Below, piece after piece: positions 41,804 through 50,825 of a DNA stretch of 64,000 nt. The translations under genes and the position numbers were made by a program. The stretch's first letter is position 1. Each line of letters starts with the position of its first letter. The DNA comes from RDYJ01 sp034931405. GTDB taxonomy: Bacteria; Cyanobacteriota; Cyanobacteriia; Cyanobacteriales; Nostocaceae. Location: NCBI RefSeq assembly GCF_034931405.1, contig NZ_JAYGHA010000021.1, positions 40,761 to 104,760 on the forward strand. The letters run 5' to 3'. The notes below the pieces were generated by a model. That model searched no databases. It was not told the DNA's origin and saw nothing but the letters and a program-made list of their open reading frames with translations.

Positions 41804-41930
41804 TCAATTCTGAGAAATTATAAATAATCACAAAAATACATTAAGTTAGACTAAAAACGTTTGCTTTGTCCTACGTAATTTTATAATCTTGTAGGTTTAG
41901 ATTCATTTTTTCATTGTAGGAGAATACATT

Positions 41931-42185
41931 TTGTTATCATCTATCTTACTAACAGCCGCTGCAACCGTTCCTACCACACCTGAATGGAGTCCTACAGTGG
42001 GAATTATTATCAGTGCCAGCTGCTTAGTCGTACTTTTACTCAGTTTGGCAAGTAAAGCTCCCAAGGTGGGTCCACAAATGCCTGTACTTCCTGTAACTGT
42101 CCCCGCGTTTATCGGTGCAATGGCTTTTGGCCATGTGATTGGTATTGGGATTGTTTTAGGACTGACTAATATTGGTCGCTTATAA
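41931..42185 (+). CDS. psaK: photosystem I reaction centre subunit PsaK
   Basis: 84 aa from a TTG at 41931, with GGAG 9-12 bases upstream. Two membrane helices: TVGIIISASCLVVLLLSLA and FIGAMAFGHVIGIGIVLGL. The N-terminus LLTAAATVPTTPEWSPTVG and the loop KAPKVGPQMPVLPVTVPAF are characteristic of PsaK. It is a peripheral antenna subunit of photosystem I in the thylakoid membrane and helps bind IsiA or phycobilisome-derived energy. Several paralogues usually exist in Nostocales. Confidence 0.93.
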   Translation: MLSSILLTAAATVPTTPEWSPTVGIIISASCLVVLLLSLASKAPKVGPQMPVLPVTVPAFIGAMAFGHVIGIGIVLGLTNIGRL

Positions 42186-42438
42186 GAATTTAATACTTTC
42201 TTGCCATAGAGAGTAAAAATTCGGCGGTAGGTAAAAATTAAATTACTTACCGCTTTGTGATCCAATTACTGCTCGCTTTGTGAATTTAAAAGTTGTGAGT
42301 TGGCTATGATATAACGCATTAATTTTAATTAATTGTTTATCCTAGAAATAAGAGCATATTACAGCTTTGCTAGTTGTGACTCATGAACTAGTATTTGCAG
42401 GTAGTAATGTATAAAAAATAGCTAAAAAAATTGATGTA

Positions 42439-43641
42439 ATGCAAAAAAATTGGCAAATTGGATCTTTATTTGGGATTCCGCTGTTTTTAGACCCTTTATG
42501 GTTTGTAATTTTAGGGTTAGTCACCTTAAATTTTGGGGTAGCTTACCAACAGTGGGGAAATTTTACAGCTTGGAGTGCTGGATTAGTAATGGCACTGTTA
42601 TTATTTACTTCTGTGCTGTTACATGAATTAGGACATAGTTTAGTAGCGCAGTCACAAGGAATTAAAGTTAACTCAATCACGCTGTTTTTCTTTGGTGGGA
42701 TTGCAGCAATAGAGGAAGAATCAAAAACACCGGGTCAAGCGTTTCAAGTAGCGATCGCCGGTCCTGCGGTAAGTATCATCCTGTTTGTGTTGCTAACTCT
42801 AGGATCTAACGTCATTCCTGATACCACACTGTTAAATGAAATGATCAGGGATTTAGCGAGAATTAACCTGGTTGTAGCTTTATTTAACTTGATTCCCGGT
42901 TTACCGCTGGATGGGGGACAGGTATTAAAAGCAGCACTATGGAAAATTACAGGCGATCGCTTTCAGGCGGTACATTGGGCGGCAAGGTGCGGACAGATTT
43001 TAGGTTATAGTGCGATCGCATTAGGATTTGTGATAGATTTCTTTACCCAGGAACTAATCACAGGTTTATGGATTGTCTTATTAGGTTGGTTTGGAATTCG
43101 CAACGCTAACAACTACGACAGCGTTACCACATTACAAGAAACCCTGCTCAAATTAGTAGCTGCTGATGCAATGACTCGCAATTTTCGCGTAGTTGATGCA
43201 GATCAAACATTACGAGAGTTTGCTGATTTATATCTTTTAGAAACATCCTCCCCACAAGTTTATTTTGCTGCTGCTGATGGACGTTACCGGGGTTTAGTCA
43301 CAGTTGATGATTTGCGGACAACCGAAAGAAGTGAGTGGGAAAACCAAACTCTACAAAACATTGTCCATCCCCTCACCACAATACCCACTGTTAGCGAATC
43401 AACTTCCTTAGTAGAGGTGATTAACAAGCTAGAAACCGAACAACTTTCACAAATCACGGTACTTTCTCCCGCCGGTGCTGTAGCTGGTGTAATTGACAGA
43501 GGAGATACTGTTAAGTGTTTAGCACAGAAGTTGAATTTGCGAATCACCGAAGCTGAAATCCAACGGATTAAAGAAGAGGGTAGTTTTTCTCCAGGGTTGC
43601 AACTAGGAGTAATAGCCAAATCAATAGAAGAGAAAAAGTAA
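42439..43641 (+). CDS. site-2 protease family zinc metallopeptidase with CBS domains (M50)
   Basis: 400 aa. Membrane protease: zinc site HELGH (His62, Glu63, His66) in the second helix region and NLIPGLPLDGGQVLKAALW, the third ligand Asp. About six membrane helices cover residues 1-230; two CBS domains follow (about 245-370; DAMTRNFRVVDADQTLREFADLYLL, VHPLTTIPTVSESTSLVEVINKLETE). S2P enzymes cleave within membranes to release regulators; CBS domains bind adenosine nucleotides and may control it. Target unknown. Confidence 0.93.
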   Translation: MQKNWQIGSLFGIPLFLDPLWFVILGLVTLNFGVAYQQWGNFTAWSAGLVMALLLFTSVLLHELGHSLVAQSQGIKVNSITLFFFGGIAAIEEESKTPGQAFQVAIAGPAVSIILFVLLTLGSNVIPDTTLLNEMIRDLARINLVVALFNLIPGLPLDGGQVLKAALWKITGDRFQAVHWAARCGQILGYSAIALGFVIDFFTQELITGLWIVLLGWFGIRNANNYDSVTTLQETLLKLVAADAMTRNFRVVDADQTLREFADLYLLETSSPQVYFAAADGRYRGLVTVDDLRTTERSEWENQTLQNIVHPLTTIPTVSESTSLVEVINKLETEQLSQITVLSPAGAVAGVIDRGDTVKCLAQKLNLRITEAEIQRIKEEGSFSPGLQLGVIAKSIEEKK

Positions 43642-43651
43642 TCAAAATGCT

Positions 43652-43686
43652 CAAATTCCCGACTTCTTGAAGAGGACGGGAATTTG
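43652..43686. terminator. hairpin between the S2P gene and the Mn-catalase gene
   Basis: CAAATTCCCG (43652-43661) pairs perfectly with CGGGAATTTG (43677-43686), between convergent genes; the loop contains GACTTCTTGAAGAGGA. It likely terminates transcripts from both sides. Confidence 0.7.
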
Positions 43687-43725
43687 TTATTTATTGACGA
43701 TGATAAAATCAGTAAATTGCTTTTT

Positions 43726-44427
43726 TCATGTAGCACCGCTCACCATTTCTACAGGATTAGCGATGTACTGAAATGTTGGTTCAGAATTCCAAGGACCACG
43801 TTGCTCTGGCTCTGCTCCGTTTGATGATAGATTGTAATAAAGAGAGACGGTTTCATCTGGCTGAATATTGCCAAATAAAGGATCAGTTAACTTACCCAAA
43901 GAATCGAGAGCTTTCATAAACATTTGGGTATGAGAAATTTCTCGCGTTAACAGATGGACTAAAGTTTGTGTAGTTCCCTCATCTGTAGAAAGCTTAATTA
44001 ACGCTTCATAGGTTTGTCTAGCGCCAGCTTCTGCGGCGATATTAGCACGTAAATCACGAACTACATCACCACCCTCATTCAAGTAATTTGCAGTCCAAGC
44101 ATTTCCTTGACTATCAAGAAAATGTGGTCCAATTCCTCGGAGTGCAAAAAGCGTGCTTTTATAAGCTTCTGTTTGGTCAGTATTTTTGGTATGAGCTTCG
44201 ATCAGTTTACCAACCATTTCTAAATGACCGAATTCTTCAATGGCGATATCTTGGAGCATATCCCGGATACCAGGATTTTCAACATGAAAAGATTGCACCC
44301 AATATTGCAAAGCTGCTGTCAGTTCTCCTGTTGCACCGCCAAATTGCTCTAGTAGTAATTGAGCAAAACGAGGGTTAGATTCATCAACTTTGACAACATG
44401 AATTGGTTCTTTTTTGTGAAAAAACAT
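43726..44427 (-). CDS. manganese catalase family protein
   Basis: 233 aa. Ferritin-like fold with metal-ligand segments GELTAALQYWVQSFH, IAIEEFGHLEMVGKLIEAH, NIAAEAGARQTYEALIKLS and REISHTQMFMKAL, giving the Glu/His set of Mn-catalases. It breaks down hydrogen peroxide in the cytosol. Nostocales rely on this type rather than heme catalases. It shares its region with a GlsB-type stress protein, 89 bases upstream on the same strand, so the two may form a stress pair. Confidence 0.92.
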   Translation of the reverse strand: MFFHKKEPIHVVKVDESNPRFAQLLLEQFGGATGELTAALQYWVQSFHVENPGIRDMLQDIAIEEFGHLEMVGKLIEAHTKNTDQTEAYKSTLFALRGIGPHFLDSQGNAWTANYLNEGGDVVRDLRANIAAEAGARQTYEALIKLSTDEGTTQTLVHLLTREISHTQMFMKALDSLGKLTDPLFGNIQPDETVSLYYNLSSNGAEPEQRGPWNSEPTFQYIANPVEMVSGAT

Positions 44428-44516
44428 AATTCTATTACAAATTGAAAATATAGAGGGAATAAATCAACTTGGAAGCAATATCTAAACTAGAGATTTTTTT
44501 GATGATTCAGGAAATT

Positions 44517-44792
44517 TTATACTCGGCTACTTCTTTGGAATAGTGTCCATAAATAAATCGCAATAATTGCGCCAATTACTGCCACTAAAAGACCAGGAAT
44601 GCTTAGGGTAGCGGCCGTCAATTGCAAAGTTCCTGTGCGGATGAGTGTAAAAAGAGTTCCACCAATAAAAGCACCAACAATACCTAAAATTATTGTTGAA
44701 ATCGTCCCGCCACTCTGATGACCTGGATAAACAGCTTTAGCAAGCGCACCTGCTAATAATCCTAAAATTACCCAAGCAATAATATTAATCAT
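44517..44792 (-). CDS. GlsB/YeaQ/YmgE family stress-response membrane protein
   Basis: 91 aa with three membrane helices (about 3-20, 28-50 and 62-85). The pattern IIAWVILGLLAGALAKAVYPG, then GGTISTIILGIVGAFIGGTLF is the transglycosylase-associated family signature. Small envelope proteins induced by stress; biochemical role unknown. Followed on the same strand by Mn-catalase. Confidence 0.92.
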   Translation of the reverse strand: MINIIAWVILGLLAGALAKAVYPGHQSGGTISTIILGIVGAFIGGTLFTLIRTGTLQLTAATLSIPGLLVAVIGAIIAIYLWTLFQRSSRV

Positions 44793-44952
44793 TTGGTTGT
44801 TGCCTCTATAATTTAAGCTGTATCAAATTTATCGATTAATCAAGATAATTATGTCTACCTTCTGATATAGTTATCTAAATCAAAAGATGGATCTATTAAA
44901 TATCTTAAATATCTATTTTTTCGCCAAAGAAAGATTGATTTACAGAAAAATA

Positions 44953-44979
44953 ACCCCGAATTCTTGAAGAAGCCGGGGA
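44953..44979 (-). terminator. terminator downstream of hemN
   Basis: On the minus strand TCCCCGGCTTCTTCAAGAAT then TCGGGGTTATTTTTC: CCCCG pairs with CGGGG, with TTCTT/AAGAA inside, and a T-rich tail. It lies 65 bases after the hemN stop. Confidence 0.65.
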
Positions 44980-45043
44980 TATGACCATGAAACATTTTTA
45001 CAAATCAACTAGGATTGGTTTTAGCAATTACTAATTAGCATAC

Positions 45044-46429
45044 TCAGATTGCACGGGAGAATTTTGTGTCTCTAGTTCTGGTATGAGTATCGAAATTGAC
45101 GGCGATATTTCTCACTAGTAATCTACCAATATCAGTGATTTGGATTTTATTAGTTAATAAATTCACTAATCCATCATCTGCTAGGGGTTTTAACTCTTCT
45201 AGTTCTTGGAAAAAATAGCCATCAAAATTGATGTGATATTTACGTTCAATGTCTGATTTATCTAACTGAAAATGAGACATGATAGACATAATTACATCCC
45301 GTCTGATGATGTCATCTTGGGTTAGTTTAATGCCTTTACTGGTGGGAATAATACCTGCTAAAACAGACTGATAATAGTCCTTTAAGCCTTTATGGTTCTG
45401 AGCATAAGCATCTTCTAGCATACTGATAGATGTAGAACCAAAACCAAAAAGTTCTGTTTCTGCGTGAGTAGTGTAACCTTGGAAGTTGCGTTTGAGAGTA
45501 CCATGACTTTGGGCGATCGCTAATTCATTATTAGTTTTCGCAAAATGATCCATCCCGATAAACAAATACTCGTTATGTGTTAACTCTTCAATGGTCATTT
45601 TCAGGATATCTAATTTTTCCTGTGCTGTAGGTAATGAATCTTCAGAAATCATTTTCTGCACAGGTTTTACCCAAGGTACATAAGCAAAATTAAACACCAC
45701 AATCCGATCAGGATCTAAAGCGATAGTCTTTACTACTGTTTCCCGAAAAGTATGTAAATTTTGATAGGGTAGACCATAAATTAAGTCTACATTCACGCTG
45801 GTAAAATTAGCCTCCTTAATCCAATCCATCACTTCAAACAGCATTTTTTCTGGTTGGACACGGTTTACCGCTGCTTGTACTTGCGGGTTAAAGTCTTGGA
45901 TACCAAAACTAATCCGATTAAAACCAATATCTCTGAGAAACTTGATGTATTCTCGATTGACATAACGGGGATTAATTTCAATAGAAACTTCTGCTTGGGA
46001 ATCAATAGAGAAATAACGATTAATCTTGTTCCACAAAAATTCAACTTGGTGAAGTTCCAAATAATTAGGCGTTCCCCCACCCCAATGAACTTGCAGCACT
46101 TTTCTATTTGTATCAATCAACTCCGTTGTATTCTTGATTTCTTGCGCCAAATGCTGTAGATATGGGTTGGCAATATTCTTATTATTAGAAATTACCGTAT
46201 TACAGCCACAGAAATAACAAGCACTTTGACAAAAAGGAATGTGGAAATACAAGGATAGGGGCGTTTGACGTTGATTAGAATTACAGATAGCTGTTGCAAA
46301 ATCTTTCGCCGTGAATATTTCACTTAATTCTGTAGCAGGTGGGTAGCTGGTGTATCTGGGTGCGCGAGTGTCATACTTTTTAATCAGATCCAGATCGAAT
46401 TTTACTCCAGGTAATAGAAAGACCATCAA
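45044..46429 (-). CDS. hemN: oxygen-independent coproporphyrinogen III oxidase
   Basis: 461 aa. Radical-SAM enzyme with YFHIPFCQSACYFCGC (Cys67, Cys71, Cys74, plus Cys76), VHWGGGTPNYLE, FNRISFGIQDFNPQVQ and NVDLIYGLPYQ. True HemN features, including the KYDTRAPRYTSYPPA start and the C-terminal domain, separate it from HemW. It oxidatively decarboxylates coproporphyrinogen without oxygen, so it works in micro-oxic conditions or heterocysts. Heme oxygenase is 320 bases upstream on the same strand, echoing the low-oxygen chlAII-ho2-hemN set of other cyanobacteria, though a repeat lies between. Confidence 0.96.
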   Translation of the reverse strand: MMVFLLPGVKFDLDLIKKYDTRAPRYTSYPPATELSEIFTAKDFATAICNSNQRQTPLSLYFHIPFCQSACYFCGCNTVISNNKNIANPYLQHLAQEIKNTTELIDTNRKVLQVHWGGGTPNYLELHQVEFLWNKINRYFSIDSQAEVSIEINPRYVNREYIKFLRDIGFNRISFGIQDFNPQVQAAVNRVQPEKMLFEVMDWIKEANFTSVNVDLIYGLPYQNLHTFRETVVKTIALDPDRIVVFNFAYVPWVKPVQKMISEDSLPTAQEKLDILKMTIEELTHNEYLFIGMDHFAKTNNELAIAQSHGTLKRNFQGYTTHAETELFGFGSTSISMLEDAYAQNHKGLKDYYQSVLAGIIPTSKGIKLTQDDIIRRDVIMSIMSHFQLDKSDIERKYHINFDGYFFQELEELKPLADDGLVNLLTNKIQITDIGRLLVRNIAVNFDTHTRTRDTKFSRAI

Positions 46430-46749
46430 AACCTCCGAGTTACTGTGAGTTTATGCCTAGTGATTGCAGGGATTTGGGATTGGGAATAATTAAGGTTATT
46501 TCCCAATTTATGCTTGTAAGATTGGCAATTTATTTGTATGTTTCAGATGAATTTACTGAAACTAATTAGCTAGGACTTACTTCAAGAAACCCGGTGTTAA
46601 TTTAAAATACTTAGGACTAAAGCTGCGTGTCACACCAAAAATCTGTTGTAGGGTGCGTCAGATATCAAAAATACGTTTATTTGCAGGATTTATGTAATCT
46701 GACGCACCCTACCAATATGCCAGTTGCTTAAGTCCTGATACTATTAGTA
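46430..46749. other. heme oxygenase-hemN spacer with a 16-bp inverted repeat
   Basis: GTAGGGTGCGTCAGAT (46648-46663) and ATCTGACGCACCCTAC (46697-46712) are perfect inverted copies enclosing 33 bases. The GTAGGGTGCGTCAGA word is a common dispersed repeat. The fold might terminate the heme oxygenase transcript before hemN. The rest holds no gene. Confidence 0.7.
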
Positions 46750-47424
46750 TCAAACTAGGTCATTATATGTAGCTCGACCTAAAGCTTGAATTAAAATAGT
46801 TTCTAATTCTTTAATTATCTCCATATTTAAGTAGAAAGCATGGTTAGCTTCTGCTACAATTTTGTCAGCAGTTATATCATCAACTATGATAGTATCTAAT
46901 GCTTGACGATATTTATTTTTGAATGCTTGTTTATCTGGAATTTGCTCAAAGTTATAAAATTCAGTGCCTTCATATCCAGAAAGTTTTAAAGCTGACTGAG
47001 CAATTTTTTGGAGCATTTGCCCACCGGAAAGATCACCCATATAACGGGTATAGGCATGACCTAATAATAACGCAGGTTCATGAGCAGAGATTTCGTAAAT
47101 ACGAGTAATGTATTTTTCAGTGGCTGTTGAAGGTTTGATGAAGTTTGTCCATAGATTACCGTGATAAAATGCCATATCTTTTTCTAGAGATGATTGGCGA
47201 TTTAGTTCGGGAAAATACATTCCACTAATTACAGGATGTTGTTTATTTTTCTCAATTGCTGTTTCTAGTTCACTGTAAACAAAATACAGATTGCTCAAAA
47301 ACTTACTAAAACATTCTCTATCTACAACTCCTTGGACAAAACATTTCATAAAACCAATATTTTCTGCATCTGTATGAGCTTGTTGAGTACCAGAACGCAG
47401 TTTGATTGACAAAGTATGACTCAT
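46750..47424 (-). CDS. ho: heme oxygenase (biliverdin-producing)
   Basis: 224 aa from MSHTLSIKLRSGTQQAHTDAE at 47424; an in-frame ATG at 47469 would add 15 residues absent in the family. The proximal heme ligand is His17 in QQAHTDAE; the distal helix LGHAYTRYMGDLSGGQMLQKIAQ is intact. It opens heme to biliverdin IX-alpha, iron and CO, feeding phycobilin synthesis. Its place beside hemN suggests the low-oxygen isozyme (HO2 type), an inference from context only. Confidence 0.94.
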   Translation of the reverse strand: MSHTLSIKLRSGTQQAHTDAENIGFMKCFVQGVVDRECFSKFLSNLYFVYSELETAIEKNKQHPVISGMYFPELNRQSSLEKDMAFYHGNLWTNFIKPSTATEKYITRIYEISAHEPALLLGHAYTRYMGDLSGGQMLQKIAQSALKLSGYEGTEFYNFEQIPDKQAFKNKYRQALDTIIVDDITADKIVAEANHAFYLNMEIIKELETILIQALGRATYNDLV

Positions 47425-47997
47425 TGTTGCTTCCTTCATTTTCAAGCGCCAAATTTGCTCACTAGTCATCGACTCGTTTATCAGTTCACCGTCGATGTCA
47501 AGGTTAAAAAATTGCCATTGTAGAGATATGGGGTAGCTGCACCAATCTATCCAGCAAGCACCAATGCTGATATAAATCCTGGTTAAATCCTGGTTGATTT
47601 TTATTGCTACTAAAATTTATTTAACTATTAATCTTCTTATAAATATAAAGATATTCATATTTCTTTAGACTTTCGTGAGTCAAGTTACTCACAATACAGT
47701 TGAGTTAAGCCTCTTTTTTCTCTCTGTACTTCCTGGAGATATTTTTCAACCTGATTTTGAATATTTTATCATCCCTAAAAAGTATAGTAAGTAGCTAAAA
47801 AATTATCTTGAAATTGTTACCGTTAATCCAGAGTTTATCTAAAATCTGTCAGTTAAGGAAGAAATAAAAAAAGAGAAATACAAAAACCTTACTTGTGAGG
47901 CTTTAATCTTTCCCTAAAATAACTGACTACTGCCAATTTATTCACCAAGCAGTATTGTATCTTTTTCCTATTTATCTCAAAAAAAAGTGGAAGTGTC
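47425..47997. other. divergent promoter region between heme oxygenase and cp12
   Basis: About 570 bases with no gene. The last 60 bases before cp12 include a T-rich run and the ATG-proximal GGAAG (47989-47993). I cannot place operators with confidence. Confidence 0.4.
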
Positions 47998-48273
47998 ATG
48001 ACAACTATCGACGGATTTCCAGCTACAAATAAGTCTGAACTAAATCAACCTCCAACCATTCAGCAAGCAATTCTTGAAGCTATTACTGAAGCACGAGAAA
48101 TTTGTGATCAAAATGGAATGAATTCACCTAGTTGTGCTGTAGCTTGGGATATTGTCGAAGAATTGCAAGCTGAAAACGCACATCAAAAACAGGCAAAACA
48201 TCGTCAAACTTCCCTAGAAAGCTACTGTGAAATGTATCCAGATGCTTTAGAGTGTTTAATTTACGATCTGTAA
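47998..48273 (+). CDS. cp12: CP12, Calvin-cycle regulatory protein
   Basis: 91 aa. Redox-sensitive disordered linker that binds GAPDH and phosphoribulokinase in the dark. Seen: the N-terminal cysteine pair CDQNGMNSPSC, the core AWDIVEELQAE, and the C-terminal pair CEMYPDALEC followed by LIYDL. The family usually ends CxxxPEADECRxYDD/YED; here the last residues are YDL, and LIY replaces RxY, which may weaken the insertion of the tail into GAPDH. A GGAAG ribosome site stands 4-8 bases ahead. The gene is divergent from heme oxygenase and ends before a strong terminator. Confidence 0.9.
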   Translation: MTTIDGFPATNKSELNQPPTIQQAILEAITEAREICDQNGMNSPSCAVAWDIVEELQAENAHQKQAKHRQTSLESYCEMYPDALECLIYDL

Positions 48274-48306
48274 TTTATCAGAGGAGTCAGGAGGCAGAAG
48301 GCAAAT

Positions 48307-48350
48307 ATTTCTCCCCAATCACCAGTCCCCAGTCACCAGTCCCCAGTCAC
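48307..48350. repeat. CCCCAGTCACCAGT tandem repeats
   Basis: Three to four heptamer-type units of CCCCAGT and CACCAGT after cp12. Same short-repeat class as elsewhere. Confidence 0.75.
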
Positions 48351-48401
48351 CTAAAAAAGCGATCGCACCACCAAAATCAAGGAATGCGATCGCTTTTTTA
48401 G
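48351..48401. terminator. bidirectional terminator built on HIP1 octamers
   Basis: CTAAAAAAGCGATCGCA (48351-48367) and TGCGATCGCTTTTTTAG (48385-48401) are a perfect 17-base inverted repeat with a 17-base loop. Each arm contains the HIP1 octamer GCGATCGC, and A- and T-tracts flank the stem, so it works in both directions between convergent cp12 and ctaB. Confidence 0.85.
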
Positions 48402-48424
48402 TTTGCACTATCGCGCAAATTTCC

Positions 48425-49408
48425 CTAACTAACCAAATGTAACTGATTAAGAATTGTACTCACCAGATGATGAGTAATCGGTAAACTATCAACTACCATC
48501 CCTAAACATAACAACATCATGTAAGAGATGGAATATAAAAACAACTCTCTAGCGATAGTCTTATCCTCTGGGTTTTGTAACAACCGCCAAGACTTGTGGA
48601 CAAATCCCCCGCCCAAAGTCAGAGCAATTACCACATAAACAATCCCACTCGCGTGTAAAGGATAAAACAGTAATACTGTGGCAGTTACGGTAATCACCGT
48701 GTAGTACCAAATTTGCCGGACTGTAGCTTTATCCCCAGCTACCACAGGTAACATAGGTATTCCCACCTTTGCGTAATCATCCCGAATCATCAGAGCCAAA
48801 GCCCAGAAATGAGGCGGAGTCCATAAAAAGACAATGGCAAAAATTAGCCAAGCCGCCCAACTTAAAGTATCTGTTACCGCAGCCCAACCGACTAAAGCCG
48901 GTATTGCACCCGCAGCACCACCAATGACAATATTTTGGGTGCTGTGACGTTTTAGCCAATGGGTATAGACCAAAACATAAAAAACGATGCCGGAAAATGC
49001 TAAAAGTGCTGCCAAGAGATTGGCAAATGCTGCCAGGAGAGTAAAAGAACCTACAGCCAGAGCGATCGCAAAAATTAATGCGTCACGTGGCTGTACTCTA
49101 CCAGAAGGCATAGGACGATGGCGCGTCCTTTCCATATCATAATCTATATCTCGGTCATAGATACAGTTAATTGTTTGGGCGCTGGCAGCAGCCAAAGTAC
49201 CACCAATTAGCGTTACTAACAATAGCAAAGGGTCAACTTGTCCCTGAGCAGCAATCCACATACTGCCAGCCGTTGTAATTAATAGCAACGGAATAATCCG
49301 AGGCTTGGTTAGCTGGTAATAACTTTGAATTACCTGGATAAATGTATCGTGGTGGCGAGAGACATTAGTCTCAATCATGTTAGCTCTACTTCCTTTCTCA
49401 GTTATCAA
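48425..49408 (-). CDS. ctaB: heme O synthase (protoheme IX farnesyltransferase)
   Basis: 327 aa, UbiA family, with eight or nine membrane helices. The first Asp-rich motif is NCIYDRDIDYDMERTRHRPMPSG and the second region IGGAAGAIPALVGWAAV, HFWALALMIRDDY. It adds farnesyl to heme b to make heme O. It follows ctaA by 86 bases on the same strand; the oxidase structural genes are divergent just beyond. The start is somewhat uncertain, at 49408 or at the ATG at 49378 (MIETN). Confidence 0.95.
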   Translation of the reverse strand: MITEKGSRANMIETNVSRHHDTFIQVIQSYYQLTKPRIIPLLLITTAGSMWIAAQGQVDPLLLLVTLIGGTLAAASAQTINCIYDRDIDYDMERTRHRPMPSGRVQPRDALIFAIALAVGSFTLLAAFANLLAALLAFSGIVFYVLVYTHWLKRHSTQNIVIGGAAGAIPALVGWAAVTDTLSWAAWLIFAIVFLWTPPHFWALALMIRDDYAKVGIPMLPVVAGDKATVRQIWYYTVITVTATVLLFYPLHASGIVYVVIALTLGGGFVHKSWRLLQNPEDKTIARELFLYSISYMMLLCLGMVVDSLPITHHLVSTILNQLHLVS

Positions 49409-49494
49409 TTATCAGGGAACAGGTGACAGGGAACAGGGAACAGGCGAAAGTGAAGATAATTACCAATTACCAATTACCAGCCACAACTAGATGA

Positions 49495-50421
49495 TTAGCA
49501 GCTTGGGTTATGAACTGTTCTGTCACGCAGTGCTAGAACCGTAAACACCACCAAAGTACCCAACAAAGTAGCACCTACAGCTTGGTGAGTAACAGTGAGA
49601 GGCTCGACTTGTAGATGTAATCGGAAAGTGGCAACACCCAACAGTAGTTGTAAAATCAACAAGCTACCGGCAATATTTGCCAGTCGTCGCAATGTAGGAT
49701 GTAGTGCTGGTGTGCGCCAGGACATCAAAACAATTGCCAAAGTAGCCAGAGTTGGTGGTATTAACCCAAAAATATGGCTATACATCACACCACAAAGTTG
49801 ATCCCCGGCCAAACATTGATGCAACGCCCAGCGAGAACCCACCAAAGCGCCCAGTAGACTTTGTAAGTAAACCAAAATAGCAGCAACTAAAGCCACCCAA
49901 GGCAGCTTACCAACAGTTCCAGTTCCTTGATAGGGACTAAGTGCCGTACCGATGACTAACAGGGTAGTGAAAAATAATAGCGCCGTTCCCAAATGGGCAG
50001 TCACAATATCAAACCGCAACAGTTCGGTAACGGTGAGTCCTCCCAAAACTCCTTGGAAGACAATTAAGAACAGGGCGAAAGTTGCAGCCCAAGGCAACCA
50101 GTTGGGCAGAACACGACGATGCCACCAGGATAGACTAGCCAGAGCGATCGCGCTAAAACCAATCAACGCCGCATCTAATCTGTGAAACCACTCCAAGAAT
50201 ACTTGAAGATTCATTTGCTTGGCTGGAACTAATTCCCCATAGCAGAGAGGCCAATCTGGGCAAGCTAGTCCAGCATTCATCACGCGGGTGGCACTGCCTA
50301 TGGCCATCAAAATCAAGGTGGCTATGCAAATTTTCCACACCAAGCGACGAATGACTTCCTTGGGGCTGTTGTGTTGGGCTGCCGCTTCATTTTGTTGTTC
50401 TAGGACAAATTCGTTCATCAA
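49495..50421 (-). CDS. ctaA: heme A synthase (CtaA/COX15)
   Basis: 308 aa with about eight membrane helices. IGSATRVMNAGLACPDWPLCYGE is the Cys-bearing loop; FHRLDAALIGF and the later VTHQAVGATLLG carry the heme-ligand histidines; ALHQCLAGDQLCG is the second cysteine pair. It oxidises heme O to heme A for the aa3 oxidase. Divergent from ctaC, with a shared 400-base control region. Confidence 0.95.
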   Translation of the reverse strand: MMNEFVLEQQNEAAAQHNSPKEVIRRLVWKICIATLILMAIGSATRVMNAGLACPDWPLCYGELVPAKQMNLQVFLEWFHRLDAALIGFSAIALASLSWWHRRVLPNWLPWAATFALFLIVFQGVLGGLTVTELLRFDIVTAHLGTALLFFTTLLVIGTALSPYQGTGTVGKLPWVALVAAILVYLQSLLGALVGSRWALHQCLAGDQLCGVMYSHIFGLIPPTLATLAIVLMSWRTPALHPTLRRLANIAGSLLILQLLLGVATFRLHLQVEPLTVTHQAVGATLLGTLVVFTVLALRDRTVHNPSC

Positions 50422-50825
50422 CGATACCTTATCCCCGCTTGAGGTAGTTTTTCTTAAAATTCTCTATTTGATCAGTCCAGACCTATCTACACCCTAACCT
50501 AATTAGCTAAAGTTTCTAGATTGGCTTTCACTTATACTTTGAATCACTTCAGGTACTTTTAGCTGTAAGATTTAGGTATTTTTTAAGATGTGAATCATTA
50601 AATAATGACAATTATTTAAAATTTCCGAAAATCTTGCTTAACTTTTGGCGCTAATGATCATTTTTCCTCAAGAGATATCACATCAATACCTTTTACTCAA
50701 GATTGGTTCACTAATCAAAAAAATTAATAAAAATTTCAGACATTCAGAGTTCATATCCTCAAGGCTGCACTACCTTAGTAAGTGAGTTACTTTGAAATAA
50801 CGTAGTCAATTCAGTTAAGTAAGCC
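50422..50825. other. divergent promoter region between ctaA and ctaC
   Basis: About 400 AT-rich bases that must hold promoters for heme synthesis and for the oxidase operon. No gene or clear operator seen. GTAAGTGAGTTAC (50776-50788) is a short imperfect palindrome 38 bases before ctaC. Confidence 0.4.
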
